Source: Ogataea parapolymorpha DL-1 (lineage: Eukaryota; Ascomycota; Pichiomycetes; Pichiales; Pichiaceae). From it: 64,000 nt of DNA. A model generated the notes under the pieces. The model saw only the letters and a list, made by a program, of their open reading frames with translations. It was not told where the DNA came from and did no database searches. The stretch's first letter is position 1, and each line of letters opens with the position of its first letter. This document shows positions 27,881 through 37,407 of this stretch, one piece after another. A program made the position numbers and the translations under genes. The stretch is taken from positions 806,001 through 870,000 of the forward strand of contig NC_027862.1 in the NCBI RefSeq assembly GCF_000187245.1. The letters run 5' to 3'.

Positions 27881-29551
27881 ATGGACGCCCTTGTTGAGCA
27901 GTACGCAAGTGGCCTAGAAGAAGCCATTTTGGCATTTGCTGGCAGGCTCGATTCTAAGGACATAAGAGAGAGCTTGTACTACGAGAATCCTGAGTTTACT
28001 GCCGCAGTGGATGCCTCGTTCAGCACGCTAAACATAGACACTCTTATAGTGGACAAAATCTTACTATTCAACGGGATCTTCACCAAATGTCATTTGAAAC
28101 TTGAGGGATCAGAGCAGGAAGGTTCCAAAGACCCAGAGCTGTATTTAGCACAGATGCTTCTTCTTTTGGATTCCTCAATCTACCTATCCTTTGTGAAATA
28201 CTCTGGCCTCAATCCTGTACCCATGCAGACCCTGAACTCTATCATGATACTGAGTCCTACAGATTTTGTTGTGGATACGTTTGGTCCGGTTTTTTTCTCG
28301 CACAGGTCCGTCGACAGACGGCTCAGACTGACTCTTCACAATACGCTAGTTGGAAAAGCCAAGCCAGGCTCAACGCTGTTGCAGATCGGCAACGTTCTGC
28401 TCCCTCGACTGCTTGGACAACTGGAGTCGCACGATGTATTTGCTGCTCAGCTGATGGTTTTTATCACTAATGCCTTTGATATCAACGACAAATTGCTGCT
28501 GACCAGCGACTGGAAGCTGAACGACTTTAATAAAACATACCTCGAGTTCTCCAAGTCCCGCAAGTGGCCGTCTAACGCCAACAGAAACCCAGGCCGCCGC
28601 ACAAACGACGCCTTCCAGGAGTACATGGTTCTGGCGCTATATTTCACGACAGACTTCAAGAGACTGGTGGAAGAGCTCAATGCATACAGGGGAAACAGAT
28701 ATTCCAAGACAGGCCTGCCGCTAATAGACAATTGCAAGAAAATCATCAAGACTATCAAGGAAATGGACGCACAAGAGCCTGCTCCAAAGATTGGAAGCAC
28801 CCACGACCTGACAGCGGAGGAATACAGCCAGCTGGTCGACAGCTTTGCGGCAAAGGAGTACGAGTGCGACTGGCTGCTGAACGCTGATGAGTTTGGTGTC
28901 CAACTCAAACAGCCTAGCCGTCGCTGGGCGGTGATATTTCAGATTTACGTGATGGTCTCGTTCATCTACGACCTCACGGACGCCAAGTGGACGAAGGTGC
29001 TTGGCGACATCAACGCCAAGTATAAGAAGTTTCGCAAGCCGGAGTTTGACGCGATGCTGGCCAACGATAGCGTCAAGAGCCAGTTAGTCGAGGTGCTCAC
29101 GGAAATAGAGCGACACTACGCGAGCTACTTCCCTGCATTTCACCGCATTTTGAAACATGTTGTCGACAACACGGAGATCAGATGGCGGGCCTTGAAACTT
29201 AAGCAGTTCAACCACGAGAATCTGGAGGATCTGAAAGCGCTTTCGAACGAGAGGAAGCGCAAATTGGAAGAACACCTCGACAAGGAGCCGGAGCTAAAGG
29301 CACCATATACATACAAGTTAGGAACGGCAAAACTATCGCAGATATGGAGTGTCAAAACAGGTCTGGCCGAGATCGAGCGGAAACTGGCGGACCCGCAGGA
29401 ATTGCTGGAGAATTACAAGGACGAGCTCTACTTCGTGGAAGGCAGTCTGCAGAGCGGCGAAAAGAGCGAGGAGCTGCTGGAGAAGCAGGAGCTACTCATG
29501 TGGAAGAAACAACGGCTTGAACGCGGGCTCGGGGGGTGGTTGAATTTGTAG
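27881..29551 (+). CDS. HPR1: THO complex subunit Hpr1/THOC1
   Basis: A 556-residue mostly helical protein of the THOC1 family. The THO complex couples transcription elongation to mRNA export and prevents R-loops. The supporting part is the C-terminal third: an RWRALKLKQF block and LSQIWSVKTGLAEIERKL, which lines up with VWKIPTGLDKIEQEVKKP of yeast Hpr1. The product is about 200 residues shorter than S. cerevisiae Hpr1 and ends soon after that block, so the disordered C-terminal tail is missing. No frameshift is evident. Homology is by pattern, and the N-terminal half is divergent. Confidence 0.78.
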   Translation: MDALVEQYASGLEEAILAFAGRLDSKDIRESLYYENPEFTAAVDASFSTLNIDTLIVDKILLFNGIFTKCHLKLEGSEQEGSKDPELYLAQMLLLLDSSIYLSFVKYSGLNPVPMQTLNSIMILSPTDFVVDTFGPVFFSHRSVDRRLRLTLHNTLVGKAKPGSTLLQIGNVLLPRLLGQLESHDVFAAQLMVFITNAFDINDKLLLTSDWKLNDFNKTYLEFSKSRKWPSNANRNPGRRTNDAFQEYMVLALYFTTDFKRLVEELNAYRGNRYSKTGLPLIDNCKKIIKTIKEMDAQEPAPKIGSTHDLTAEEYSQLVDSFAAKEYECDWLLNADEFGVQLKQPSRRWAVIFQIYVMVSFIYDLTDAKWTKVLGDINAKYKKFRKPEFDAMLANDSVKSQLVEVLTEIERHYASYFPAFHRILKHVVDNTEIRWRALKLKQFNHENLEDLKALSNERKRKLEEHLDKEPELKAPYTYKLGTAKLSQIWSVKTGLAEIERKLADPQELLENYKDELYFVEGSLQSGEKSEELLEKQELLMWKKQRLERGLGGWLNL

Positions 29552-29580
29552 GTAGCATTCGAAATAAGGCTCGTAGGAGG

Positions 29581-29588
29581 TCACGTGA
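29581..29588. promoter_or_regulatory. Cbf1 site (TCACGTGA) upstream of MET10
   Basis: A perfect palindromic TCACGTGA, 64 bases before the MET10 ATG. In S. cerevisiae, Cbf1 bound at TCACGTG recruits Met4 to sulfur-assimilation genes including MET10. Confidence 0.65.
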
Positions 29589-29651
29589 ATTTTCAACAAT
29601 CGGTGTTTGAAAAAAAAATATATGGGGCATAATTAGTTTTAGAGATAGAGT

Positions 29652-32600
29652 ATGCCATCGATTTCTGAAGGAGAACCTTCCATTTCAACGTCCGTGGCTC
29701 TTTCGTCGGCAACGATCAGCTCACCTTTTGGGCTTCCGCTCGACCCCTATGAGCTCAAGGGTCGTGTTTTGACGTCCCCCTTTAACGTCCTGTTATCAGC
29801 CATCTACCTGTTGAACGACAAGATTTTCAGCTACGAGCTGCTAGGTCACCACGATGTCCCTGACAGACGCTCATTGCTGGGCTTGTGGAACAAGCTGAAC
29901 AGAAAAAACCTCAACAACAAGGTCCCTAATCTGTACAACTTGGAGGTTAGATCTGGCTGCGGAAACCTCGTTCTGGGATATTTGAACGAGAGTATTGACG
30001 GGGAGCCTGTGTCTGTGATTGTTCCAAGCTCTGGACTGGAGTACATGGAGCCTGTTTTGCTGCAGCAAAACCAAAACCACCACAATCTGGCTCTGTCGCT
30101 GAACGTTGCCAGCTTAGAGTACGACTTCAAGAGCGGCCAACTGGTTTCGCAGTACTCTAAGGTTCTTTCCGTTGCGAAGAACTTGAAGCTGCCAGTTTTG
30201 CACTCGCTGGACGCAGTCGAGGCCCAGCACTTTGCCATTCTGACCAACGCTCTGGCCAAGCTGAAGATCACTACGGTCCATCTCTTTGATGGTCTGAGCT
30301 TCCTTAAAACCAATCAGACGATCTCGGGCTCACTTTCGAACGAGCGAATCCGGGCTGTTGCAGACGAACTGTACGAGAAGCTGAACGGCAAGATCCAGCT
30401 GCTGCCAGCTTCTTCGAAGCTGTCGTTTGCACTTTCTGTGCTGAACGAGGTCCTGGACACCAACTATGCTCCGTTCGAGTACCACGGACCCCAGGGGGCT
30501 GAAACAGTCTACGTTTCGTACGGCTCGAAGGAGACTGCGCTGCTGAAGCGGTTAAACGTGGCGTTCGTGCACGTGAGAACGGCGCTGCCGTTTGAGGTGG
30601 CCAAGTTTGTTGATCTGATCCCGGCCAGCACGAAGCAGGTGGTCGTCATTGGCGAGAAGTTCCACGGCGTCAATCTGCTCAAGCTGGACGTTCAGGCCGC
30701 GCTGTACGTGAAGCAGCGCTTTTTGAAGGTTGTGGAGGAGACGGTGGCACAGTTTGAGCGGCTGGCCACGTCAGTGGTCGAGGCAGGCTCCCATTTCCAG
30801 TTCCTCACCGCAGACAACTCACCATTCGTGGACGTGCCTTCCAAAATCACCCACGCGCTGTCGCTGGTGCCGGACATGGACATTCAGTACAGGCCGAAGT
30901 TCGACAACACGGTGAACTCTGGTGTGTTTTCTGCCGACATCCGCACCGGCAGCGTTTCGAGCGAGTTGCTCGACGTCCTTGTTGTTGAGGATGCACAGAT
31001 CTTGAACGAGGTTGACGTGCTCAAAAATCTCAAGAAGACGGGCTCGCTGCTTGTGGTGAACGGCCCGGAACAGAAATTTGACGAAGTTAAGTTTGTTGAG
31101 AAGACGTTGTCGTCGAAATTCAAGACGCGGCTGCTGGCTGAACAACGTACTCTTAAGGTGATTGACCTCAACGCCGTGGGCGAGCAGGAGGCCACCAAGG
31201 GCCGTACCTCGTCGATTGCGATCCAGGTCGCATTTTGGAAACACGCATACCCAGAACTAGACACGGGAGCCATTGTGACCAAAATTTTGCAAGCTTTCGG
31301 TAGCGAGGCCGAGCTGCTGGCATCGGTGATTGCCGAGCTGGTAGAGAAGGTTGAGCAACACGTTCTGGAGGTCGTGGTCAAGGAAGCCGGTGAAGACGAG
31401 CAGGAGACTAAGTTTGTCGACCTTGTCGAGACCTCGTTCCAGCCTAACCCTAGGGAGAAATTTGTGGATACCACGAGCGTCAAGGTGGAGGCACGCTCAG
31501 AGCTGGTGCGCAAGCTGATGTTCAAGGAGGCTTACGGCGTGTCCAAGGCTCTGCGGCCAGACCTGCCGGTGCAGAACTTCGTGGTCAGAGTGAAGGAGAA
31601 TAAACGGTTGACGCCAACCGATTACGACCGGAACATTTTCCACATCGAGTTTGACGTGAGCGGCACCGGTCTCAAGTACAACATCGGCGAGGCTCTCGGC
31701 ATTCACGGCAGAAACACCCCGGAGATCGTCGATCAGTTCATACAGATGTACGGTCTGGAGCCAGACGCTCTAGTCGAGGTGGCTTCCAAGGAGGATGAGA
31801 CCGTTTTTGAGGTGCGTACCGTCAGACAGGCGCTCATTGAAAACCTAGACGTGCTCGGAAAACCACCAAAACGATTCTACGAGTCTCTTGCAGAATATGC
31901 TACCAATGCTGACGAAAAAGCCACCCTCACAAAACTTGGCAGTGCAGACGGTGCAGAGCTGCTCAAGACTTATCAGGAGGAAGAGTTCTACAGTTACGTG
32001 GACATTTTCGAGCTGTTCCCAAGTGCCAGACCTTCTGCCGAGGAGCTCGTGCAGCTGATTCCAGCGCTAAAGAGAAGAGAGTACTCGATCGCGTCGTCTC
32101 AGAAGCTGCATCCAAACGAGGTGCATCTGCTGGTCGTTGTGGTCGATTGGAAGGACAAGAAGGGCAGAACCAGATACGGCCAGTGCTCTAAATACCTGAG
32201 CGACCTGCGTATTGGCGAGGAGCTCGTGGTGTCGGTCAAGACGTCGATCATGAAACTGCCTCCATTGACCACCCAGCCGATCATCATGGCAGGTCTCGGT
32301 ACCGGTTTGGCTCCGTTCAAGGCGTTTGTGGAGGAAAGATATTTCCAACAGACCCAGGGCCACGAGATCGGAGAGATATACCTCTATCTTGGTTCCAGAC
32401 ACAAGAGACAGGAGTACCTGTACGGTGAGTACTGGGAGGCTTATCTGAACTCTGGCATCATGACCTACATTGGAGCAGCCTTCTCCAGAGATCAGCCGAA
32501 GAAGGTGTACATCCAGGACAAGATTAGAGAGAACTTGGAGGAACTGACCGACCTCATGATGGCCAAGAAAGGCCATTTCTACCTGTGTGGTCCTACCTGG

Positions 32601-32735
32601 CCCGTGCCAGACATCACCGCCTGTCTGCAGGATATTTTGGAGGCAGATGCGGCCAAGAAGGGTGTGCAGATCGACAGCGCCAAGGAGGTTGAAGAATTGA
32701 AGGAGGATGGTAGATACGTTCTAGAAGTGTACTAG
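29652..32735 (+). CDS. MET10: Sulfite reductase flavoprotein alpha subunit
   Basis: A 1027-residue subunit of assimilatory sulfite reductase, carrying electrons from NADPH via FAD to Met5. The N-terminal half resembles a pyruvate-oxidoreductase-type domain, as in yeast Met10. The C-terminal half (from about residue 650) is the cytochrome-P450-reductase-like FAD/NADPH module, with RREYSIAS for FAD, GTGLAPFKAF for NADPH, and the YLYLGSRHKRQEYLY block. Length is near the 1035 of yeast. A Cbf1 site lies just upstream. Confidence 0.95.
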   Translation: MPSISEGEPSISTSVALSSATISSPFGLPLDPYELKGRVLTSPFNVLLSAIYLLNDKIFSYELLGHHDVPDRRSLLGLWNKLNRKNLNNKVPNLYNLEVRSGCGNLVLGYLNESIDGEPVSVIVPSSGLEYMEPVLLQQNQNHHNLALSLNVASLEYDFKSGQLVSQYSKVLSVAKNLKLPVLHSLDAVEAQHFAILTNALAKLKITTVHLFDGLSFLKTNQTISGSLSNERIRAVADELYEKLNGKIQLLPASSKLSFALSVLNEVLDTNYAPFEYHGPQGAETVYVSYGSKETALLKRLNVAFVHVRTALPFEVAKFVDLIPASTKQVVVIGEKFHGVNLLKLDVQAALYVKQRFLKVVEETVAQFERLATSVVEAGSHFQFLTADNSPFVDVPSKITHALSLVPDMDIQYRPKFDNTVNSGVFSADIRTGSVSSELLDVLVVEDAQILNEVDVLKNLKKTGSLLVVNGPEQKFDEVKFVEKTLSSKFKTRLLAEQRTLKVIDLNAVGEQEATKGRTSSIAIQVAFWKHAYPELDTGAIVTKILQAFGSEAELLASVIAELVEKVEQHVLEVVVKEAGEDEQETKFVDLVETSFQPNPREKFVDTTSVKVEARSELVRKLMFKEAYGVSKALRPDLPVQNFVVRVKENKRLTPTDYDRNIFHIEFDVSGTGLKYNIGEALGIHGRNTPEIVDQFIQMYGLEPDALVEVASKEDETVFEVRTVRQALIENLDVLGKPPKRFYESLAEYATNADEKATLTKLGSADGAELLKTYQEEEFYSYVDIFELFPSARPSAEELVQLIPALKRREYSIASSQKLHPNEVHLLVVVVDWKDKKGRTRYGQCSKYLSDLRIGEELVVSVKTSIMKLPPLTTQPIIMAGLGTGLAPFKAFVEERYFQQTQGHEIGEIYLYLGSRHKRQEYLYGEYWEAYLNSGIMTYIGAAFSRDQPKKVYIQDKIRENLEELTDLMMAKKGHFYLCGPTWPVPDITACLQDILEADAAKKGVQIDSAKEVEELKEDGRYVLEVY

Positions 32736-32979
32736 ATAAGCACTGAATATATTTTATCAGATTTTATTGAATTAAATTCGATGAATTATTAAATTGAAGA
32801 AATGATCAAATGCCAGAGACTTATCGATGTTAGGGGGCAAGACGGTTTCATGACTCGTTTTCCGTTTGTCAAAGAAGTGCGGTGCAAAAAGTAACAGCTT
32901 TCGAGGCGAGTGCCCTAGGCACGACACGTGAGCATGTTGCATCCCAGGTCTACAACAATATAGAAAAAAAAGAAAAGAA
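32736..32979. other. Gap between MET10 and tRNA-Pro
   Basis: 244 bases holding the 3' ends of both genes. It includes a CACGTGAG motif near 32925-32932 and the A/G-rich tract (T-rich on the minus strand) that forms the tRNA terminator at 32962-32979. Nothing else is recognised. Confidence 0.4.
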
Positions 32980-33051
32980 GGGGTCGACAGGGAATTGAAC
33001 CCTGGACCTCCTGCTCCCAAAGCAGGAATCATACCACTAGACTACCGACCC
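32980..33051 (-). tRNA. tRNA-Pro (TGG), copy 1
   Basis: A 72-base intronless cloverleaf. The acceptor stem GGGTCGG pairs with TCGACCC (one G-U), with discriminator C. Anticodon TGG lies at 33019-33017 in a CCTGC/GCAGG stem. T runs follow on the minus strand. The sequence is identical to the copy at 36711-36782 on the other strand. Confidence 0.95.
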
Positions 33052-33181
33052 ATTTCTTGTGTGTATGACGTAACCAGCCAAACTTGACTCTAACTGGGAA
33101 GCTCAGCCTTAAATCAAATAATTAGTTCTGACCTATCACTCTCTACAACTTTCTCGATTATGGTATTCCAGCTATGTATTA

Positions 33182-34762
33182 CTAGTGCATTCCGCGGTCC
33201 GCCGTTCTAGGCTTGGCACGGATGATGTTGTCTACACGCAGCAGCACCTCGGCCGCCTCAGAGGCAGACGACACCACGGCTCTCTTCAGCTTGTAGCTCT
33301 CCAAGACACCCAACCGTCTCATGTCGTCAACTGTTCCCTCGTTCAGATTCAATCCCGAGCTGCTCATTCCATTGTATATGGATGAGCGCAATCTCGAAAC
33401 CAATTCGCTGGAGTCGTAACCAGCGTTGTCGCAAAGAATGGTTGGCAGCTGTCTCAGAGCACGGGCATAAGCTTCAATGGCAAGCGACTTCTTGCCACTC
33501 TCCTTCTGAGCGGCTTGTTCCACGGCACGAGCCATATTCATCTCTGAGCAACCTCCGCCCAAGACTGTTCTGGTTTCCTTGGTGGTCTGTGAAAGCACTG
33601 ACAGGGCGTCGTGCAGAGACCTGTCTGCCTCGTCAATGACCTGCTCGGTGGCTCCTCGAAGCACGATGGTGCAAGCCTGGCCCGCAGCCACGCCAGAAAA
33701 CTTTGTCATGATATCTTCTCCAATGATAACTTCCTCTATCGAGTCGCAGTAGCCAAGCTTCACCTTCTCTGGGTTGTCAAACGTAGACGCAACCTCCCCG
33801 CCAGTGACGAGGGCCAGTCTCTCGACGCCCTCAAAATCTGCGTGTTCTATAGTGGTGATACCGGCATCGCTCAACAGCTGCTCGGGCCAGTCGTAAATCA
33901 ATTGTCTGTTGACAAAACAGTTGATACCGAATTTCTGGATTTTTTCCACCTTGGCCTTCATTTTTTCCTTCTCGGCACGCTCCAGCTCCGCGAGCTTGCT
34001 GGTGGCGTCCACCTTAAACTTTGCACCAAAGATCTTGACCTTGTCTGTGTCCATGGAGGTGTTTGCAATCAGGATTTTCGCGTTCTTGAGCGTCTTTGGC
34101 TGGCCAACGCCAATTCTTTTATCAAGAATGAATCCTTCGTCCAGGAACGAGTCTGACAACTTGCCGCCCGCTTTCTTGATGATCTGGATTCGATCAAGGT
34201 TCGTCGACCCGCCCAATCTTAGAATAGCGTCCACAGCCAGTTTGGCAAAATACTCTTTGTCCTGGGACAGAATCTTGGACGAAAGTGTAGTCTTGGCGAT
34301 GTTGATCAGGTCTTCTCTGAATTTGGTCTCATCATCAACGTTATTGACTGCTAGGCTCTCCAGTTCGGCCAGTGCTGCACGACAGGCGATTCTGTAGCCC
34401 TCAATGATAGTCTGTGGGTGGATCTTCTGGTCAACGAGTTTTTCCGCCTCCCGCAGGAGCTCTGAGCCAAACACGGTCACCGACGTGGTTCCATCTCCAA
34501 CCTCGTCATCCTGCACTTTAGCAATGTTGACAAGCACCTTGGCAGCAGGGTTGTCGAACGGGATAGCTTTCAGGATCGTGGCTCCGTCGTTGGTGACCAT
34601 CGAGTCGCCCGAAGAGGAGGATTGCAGCAGCTTGTCCATTCCTTTAGGGCCCAACGTGGTCTTCACAAGGTCGCCGACAGCGATCGCGCCCACAAATGAT
34701 GACAGACGCGCGTTCTCGGCGCGCTCTTCAGTGACTTGGTCGCCAAATATGTTGACCGACAT
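33182..34762 (-). CDS. CCT2: CCT/TRiC chaperonin beta subunit
   Basis: A 526-residue subunit of the cytosolic chaperonin that folds actin and tubulin. It carries group II chaperonin signatures [21 protein letters not shown] and the GDGTTSV nucleotide motif, as well as LGGGCSEM. The N-terminus [20 protein letters not shown] and C-terminus [12 protein letters not shown] match Cct2 rather than the other seven subunits. It shares an 89-base divergent promoter with SAL1. Confidence 0.97.
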   Translation of the reverse strand: MSVNIFGDQVTEERAENARLSSFVGAIAVGDLVKTTLGPKGMDKLLQSSSSGDSMVTNDGATILKAIPFDNPAAKVLVNIAKVQDDEVGDGTTSVTVFGSELLREAEKLVDQKIHPQTIIEGYRIACRAALAELESLAVNNVDDETKFREDLINIAKTTLSSKILSQDKEYFAKLAVDAILRLGGSTNLDRIQIIKKAGGKLSDSFLDEGFILDKRIGVGQPKTLKNAKILIANTSMDTDKVKIFGAKFKVDATSKLAELERAEKEKMKAKVEKIQKFGINCFVNRQLIYDWPEQLLSDAGITTIEHADFEGVERLALVTGGEVASTFDNPEKVKLGYCDSIEEVIIGEDIMTKFSGVAAGQACTIVLRGATEQVIDEADRSLHDALSVLSQTTKETRTVLGGGCSEMNMARAVEQAAQKESGKKSLAIEAYARALRQLPTILCDNAGYDSSELVSRLRSSIYNGMSSSGLNLNEGTVDDMRRLGVLESYKLKRAVVSSASEAAEVLLRVDNIIRAKPRTADRGMH

Positions 34763-34796
34763 GAGAAGAGAAAAGTGGAAGAAAAATAACGAAGTT

Positions 34797-34812
34797 TTTC
34801 GACGCGTCGAAA
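34797..34812. promoter_or_regulatory. 16-base palindrome in the CCT2-SAL1 promoter
   Basis: TTTCGACGCGTCGAAA is a perfect palindrome containing ACGCGT, 34 bases from the CCT2 start and 39 bases from the SAL1 start. It is a strong candidate for a dimeric factor or MBF site. Confidence 0.55.
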
Positions 34813-34851
34813 TACCAAAGAAAAAAATAACTTCCTAGACTTGTTTTGTTC

Positions 34852-36375
34852 ATGCCTGAAGAAAGCCTGACAGAGCGGCTGCAGCGCCACAAGAAGCTGT
34901 TTGACGAGATCGATACAAAAAACAACGGGAAGTTCACGCTCGAGGATTTCGAGCGAGCGCTGCAATTTACAGACCATCCACTCAAAGACTCGCATTTCGC
35001 AATTTCTCAGATCTACAAGTCTCTTGCTGGCCAAGAAGCAGCTAGTGACTGGATCAGCTTTGACAAGTTTAACCAGTACCTCATCCAAGCAGAGGCCCAA
35101 TTGGCCAAGGGCTTCGAGAACGTCGACCGTGACCACGACGGCAAGGTCACAAAGAAGGATGTGGAGTCGTACCTGTTCAAGCTGGGTTTAAAACCCACCC
35201 CATCCGAAGTTGACACCTTTTTCAGAAAGCTGGATTTTGAGGACCGCGGGTTTGTCACGTTCGAGATGTTCCGTGACGGCCTGCTGTTCATTCCGCGGCT
35301 GGAAGGATCGCGAGTCCGCACAGCCTTCAAATTCCTCAACGATGAGATGGAGAACATCTCGTCTGAAGGAGATGTCACCGTCAGCGACGATGTTCTCAAA
35401 AGCGTGGGATATTTCCTTGCGGGAGGGCTGTCCGGTGTTGTTTCCAGAACCTGCACAGCGCCCTTTGATCGAGTTAAGGTGTTCCTGATCGCAAGAACCG
35501 ACCTGGCGTCGACGCTTCTAAACAACAGACAAGAATTACAGAGCAAAATTGAGGAGAAAGTGCACCACCCTGTGTCCAAGAAGAAGATCCAGTCGCCACT
35601 GGTCCGCGCCGCAAAGACATTGTACAAACAAGGTGGGCTTCGTGCATTCTACGTTGGAAATGGACTCAACGTCCTCAAGGTGTTCCCCGAGAGCGCGATG
35701 AAGTTCGGGTCGTTTGAGGCCACCAAGAAGTTTCTGTGTGGCATCGAAGGAGTAGACGACGTGTCAAAGCTTTCGAAAGTGTCCACCTTCGTTTCAGGGG
35801 GTGTTGGTGGAGTTATTGCACAGATCACCGTTTATCCAATAGATACGCTCAAATATCGAATCCAATGCGCATCTTTGGATTCCAAGGAAAAAGGTAACCA
35901 GTTACTCGTGAAAACCGCCAAAGACATGTTTAAGGAAGGGGGAGTGAGGATATTTTACAGAGGATTACCGCTGGGACTGGGCGGAATGTTCCCATACGCG
36001 GCTTTAGACCTCGGCACCTTCTCCACTGTGAAAAAATGGTACATTAAAAAAACTGCCGAAAAACAGCACTGTTCCGTCGATGACGTGGTACTTCCGAACT
36101 ACCTGGTGCTCACCCTGGGTGCCGTTAGCGGTACCTTTGGAGCCACTATGGTGTACCCGATCAACCTGCTTCGAACGAGATTGCAGGCTCAGGGAACATT
36201 TGCGCATCCTTATACTTACGACGGATTCTTTGATGTGTTTAAGCAGACAATAAGCCGGGAAGGTGTTCCTGGACTTTTTAAGGGCCTGGTTCCGAACCTG
36301 GCCAAGGTGGCTCCTGCGGTGTCAATCAGCTATCTGATGTACGAGAACTTAAAGGTGTTATTTAAGTTGGAGTGA
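34852..36375 (+). CDS. SAL1: Calcium-regulated mitochondrial ATP-Mg/Pi carrier
   Basis: A 507-residue SCaMC-type carrier that exchanges ATP-Mg for phosphate across the inner membrane under calcium control. The N-terminal half has EF-hand repeats; one is canonical (DRDHDGKVTKKD near residue 93) and the first is near residues 20-31 (DTKNNGKFTLED). The C-terminal half has three carrier repeats with APFDRVK, YPIDTLK and YPINLLR signatures. The block YPINLLRTRLQAQGT(F/Y)AHPY matches yeast Sal1 closely. The ATG at 34852 is the first Met; two upstream in-frame codons are TTG TTC. Confidence 0.94.
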   Translation: MPEESLTERLQRHKKLFDEIDTKNNGKFTLEDFERALQFTDHPLKDSHFAISQIYKSLAGQEAASDWISFDKFNQYLIQAEAQLAKGFENVDRDHDGKVTKKDVESYLFKLGLKPTPSEVDTFFRKLDFEDRGFVTFEMFRDGLLFIPRLEGSRVRTAFKFLNDEMENISSEGDVTVSDDVLKSVGYFLAGGLSGVVSRTCTAPFDRVKVFLIARTDLASTLLNNRQELQSKIEEKVHHPVSKKKIQSPLVRAAKTLYKQGGLRAFYVGNGLNVLKVFPESAMKFGSFEATKKFLCGIEGVDDVSKLSKVSTFVSGGVGGVIAQITVYPIDTLKYRIQCASLDSKEKGNQLLVKTAKDMFKEGGVRIFYRGLPLGLGGMFPYAALDLGTFSTVKKWYIKKTAEKQHCSVDDVVLPNYLVLTLGAVSGTFGATMVYPINLLRTRLQAQGTFAHPYTYDGFFDVFKQTISREGVPGLFKGLVPNLAKVAPAVSISYLMYENLKVLFKLE

Positions 36376-36710
36376 TATATAGCCATGTATTATATTGGGC
36401 TAGATTGACGTTATGCTCTGTATTGGCTTCAAAAGAGATCGAATAGAGGACATCGGATTAGGAGATAGTGTCAACTGTGATACTTGATGATGTACTCGAT
36501 GACAACCTGTAACAACGGCATAAAGAACATGCATAAGAGTCACGTTAGGTATTGCCGTGAAGGCTCGGAGGCTTAAAGCTCACAAATCCTGGAAGGATCA
36601 TGTAATTCAGAGACTAATTCGGCAAGATGCATTTACTGCTTTGCAGTAGATATTCATTCAGGGTCCGCCAGTACGATAGGTAGTCGTGTTACACTTGACG
36701 TAACGTAAAT
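36376..36710. other. Gap between SAL1 and tRNA-Pro copy 2
   Basis: 335 bases without a gene. It includes a hairpin ACTGC-TTT-GCAGT followed by AGATATT at 36635-36654, which nearly repeats the element at 10284-10304. A TGACGTAA lies 20 bases or so upstream of the tRNA, and a similar motif occurs upstream of tRNA-Pro copy 1. No coding signal. Confidence 0.45.
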
Positions 36711-36782
36711 GGGTCGGTAGTCTAGTGGTATGATTCCTGCTTTGGGAGCAGGAGGTCCAGGGTTCAATTCCCTGTCGACCCC
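36711..36782 (+). tRNA. tRNA-Pro (TGG), copy 2
   Basis: A 72-base intronless tRNA with anticodon TGG at 36743-36745 and discriminator C at 36782, followed by T6 at 36785-36790. It is base-for-base identical to the minus-strand copy at 32980-33051. Confidence 0.95.
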
Positions 36783-36848
36783 AATTTTTTCTCAGGTAAT
36801 TCTGATTTTTTTTTTTAACCAGACACAGCCCTTAAAATACTTTTCAAG

Positions 36849-37370
36849 ATGTTTGTGAGGTTTGTGCGGTTTTACAGCCGAAGTATCTGGCCTCCATTGC
36901 GAGCTGATTCGGGCCTGCTGAAGTATTTCAATGTGACATACGCAAGGTCATCAGGGCCAGGTGGCCAGCATGTGAATAGGACGGAGTCGAAGGCTGTTCT
37001 TCGTCTTTCTGCTAAGGGGTGGCAGAGTGCTCGAGGGACCTGGGTCGATCCAGCCCTTTTTGACCAACTGATGGCTAATTACAACGACAAAAACTGCCCA
37101 GAATCCAAACGATTTCCCTACTTTACAAATGCGGGCGATGTGCTCATTATGAGCGACTCCACCAGATACAGACAGAAGAACGTGATGGAGTGCCTGGAGA
37201 AATTTGTGAGCGCGGTGCAGAGGTGTGGAGAACCAAGGAAGGAGACCGACGAGGCGACGCTGGAGCGGTGGGAGGATTTGCGTAAAAAGGAGAAGGAGGC
37301 GCGAGTACAAGCGAAGCGCAAACTGAAGGACAAGAAGAACGCGCGTCGCAAAATCAAGATCGAATTGTAA
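36849..37370 (+). CDS. PTH4: Mitochondrial release-factor-like peptidyl-tRNA hydrolase (ICT1 type)
   Basis: A 173-residue protein of the class I release factor GGQ family without codon-recognition domains, like yeast Pth4/YOL114C and human ICT1. It would free peptides from stalled mitoribosomes. The catalytic SSGPGGQHVNRTESKA lies near residues 38-53. The N-terminus MFVRFVRFYSRSIW looks like a presequence, and the C-terminus is Lys/Arg-rich, as needed for ribosome binding. Confidence 0.9.
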   Translation: MFVRFVRFYSRSIWPPLRADSGLLKYFNVTYARSSGPGGQHVNRTESKAVLRLSAKGWQSARGTWVDPALFDQLMANYNDKNCPESKRFPYFTNAGDVLIMSDSTRYRQKNVMECLEKFVSAVQRCGEPRKETDEATLERWEDLRKKEKEARVQAKRKLKDKKNARRKIKIEL

Positions 37371-37407
37371 ATATATCAATTAATAAAAGAAGTCATTTCG
37401 CGTTAAA

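Noticed and set aside
36376..36710. A solo LTR or snoRNA in the SAL1-tRNA gap
   Set aside because: No TG...CA terminal repeats with target duplication, and no convincing C/D or H/ACA boxes; only a short hairpin shared with 10284.
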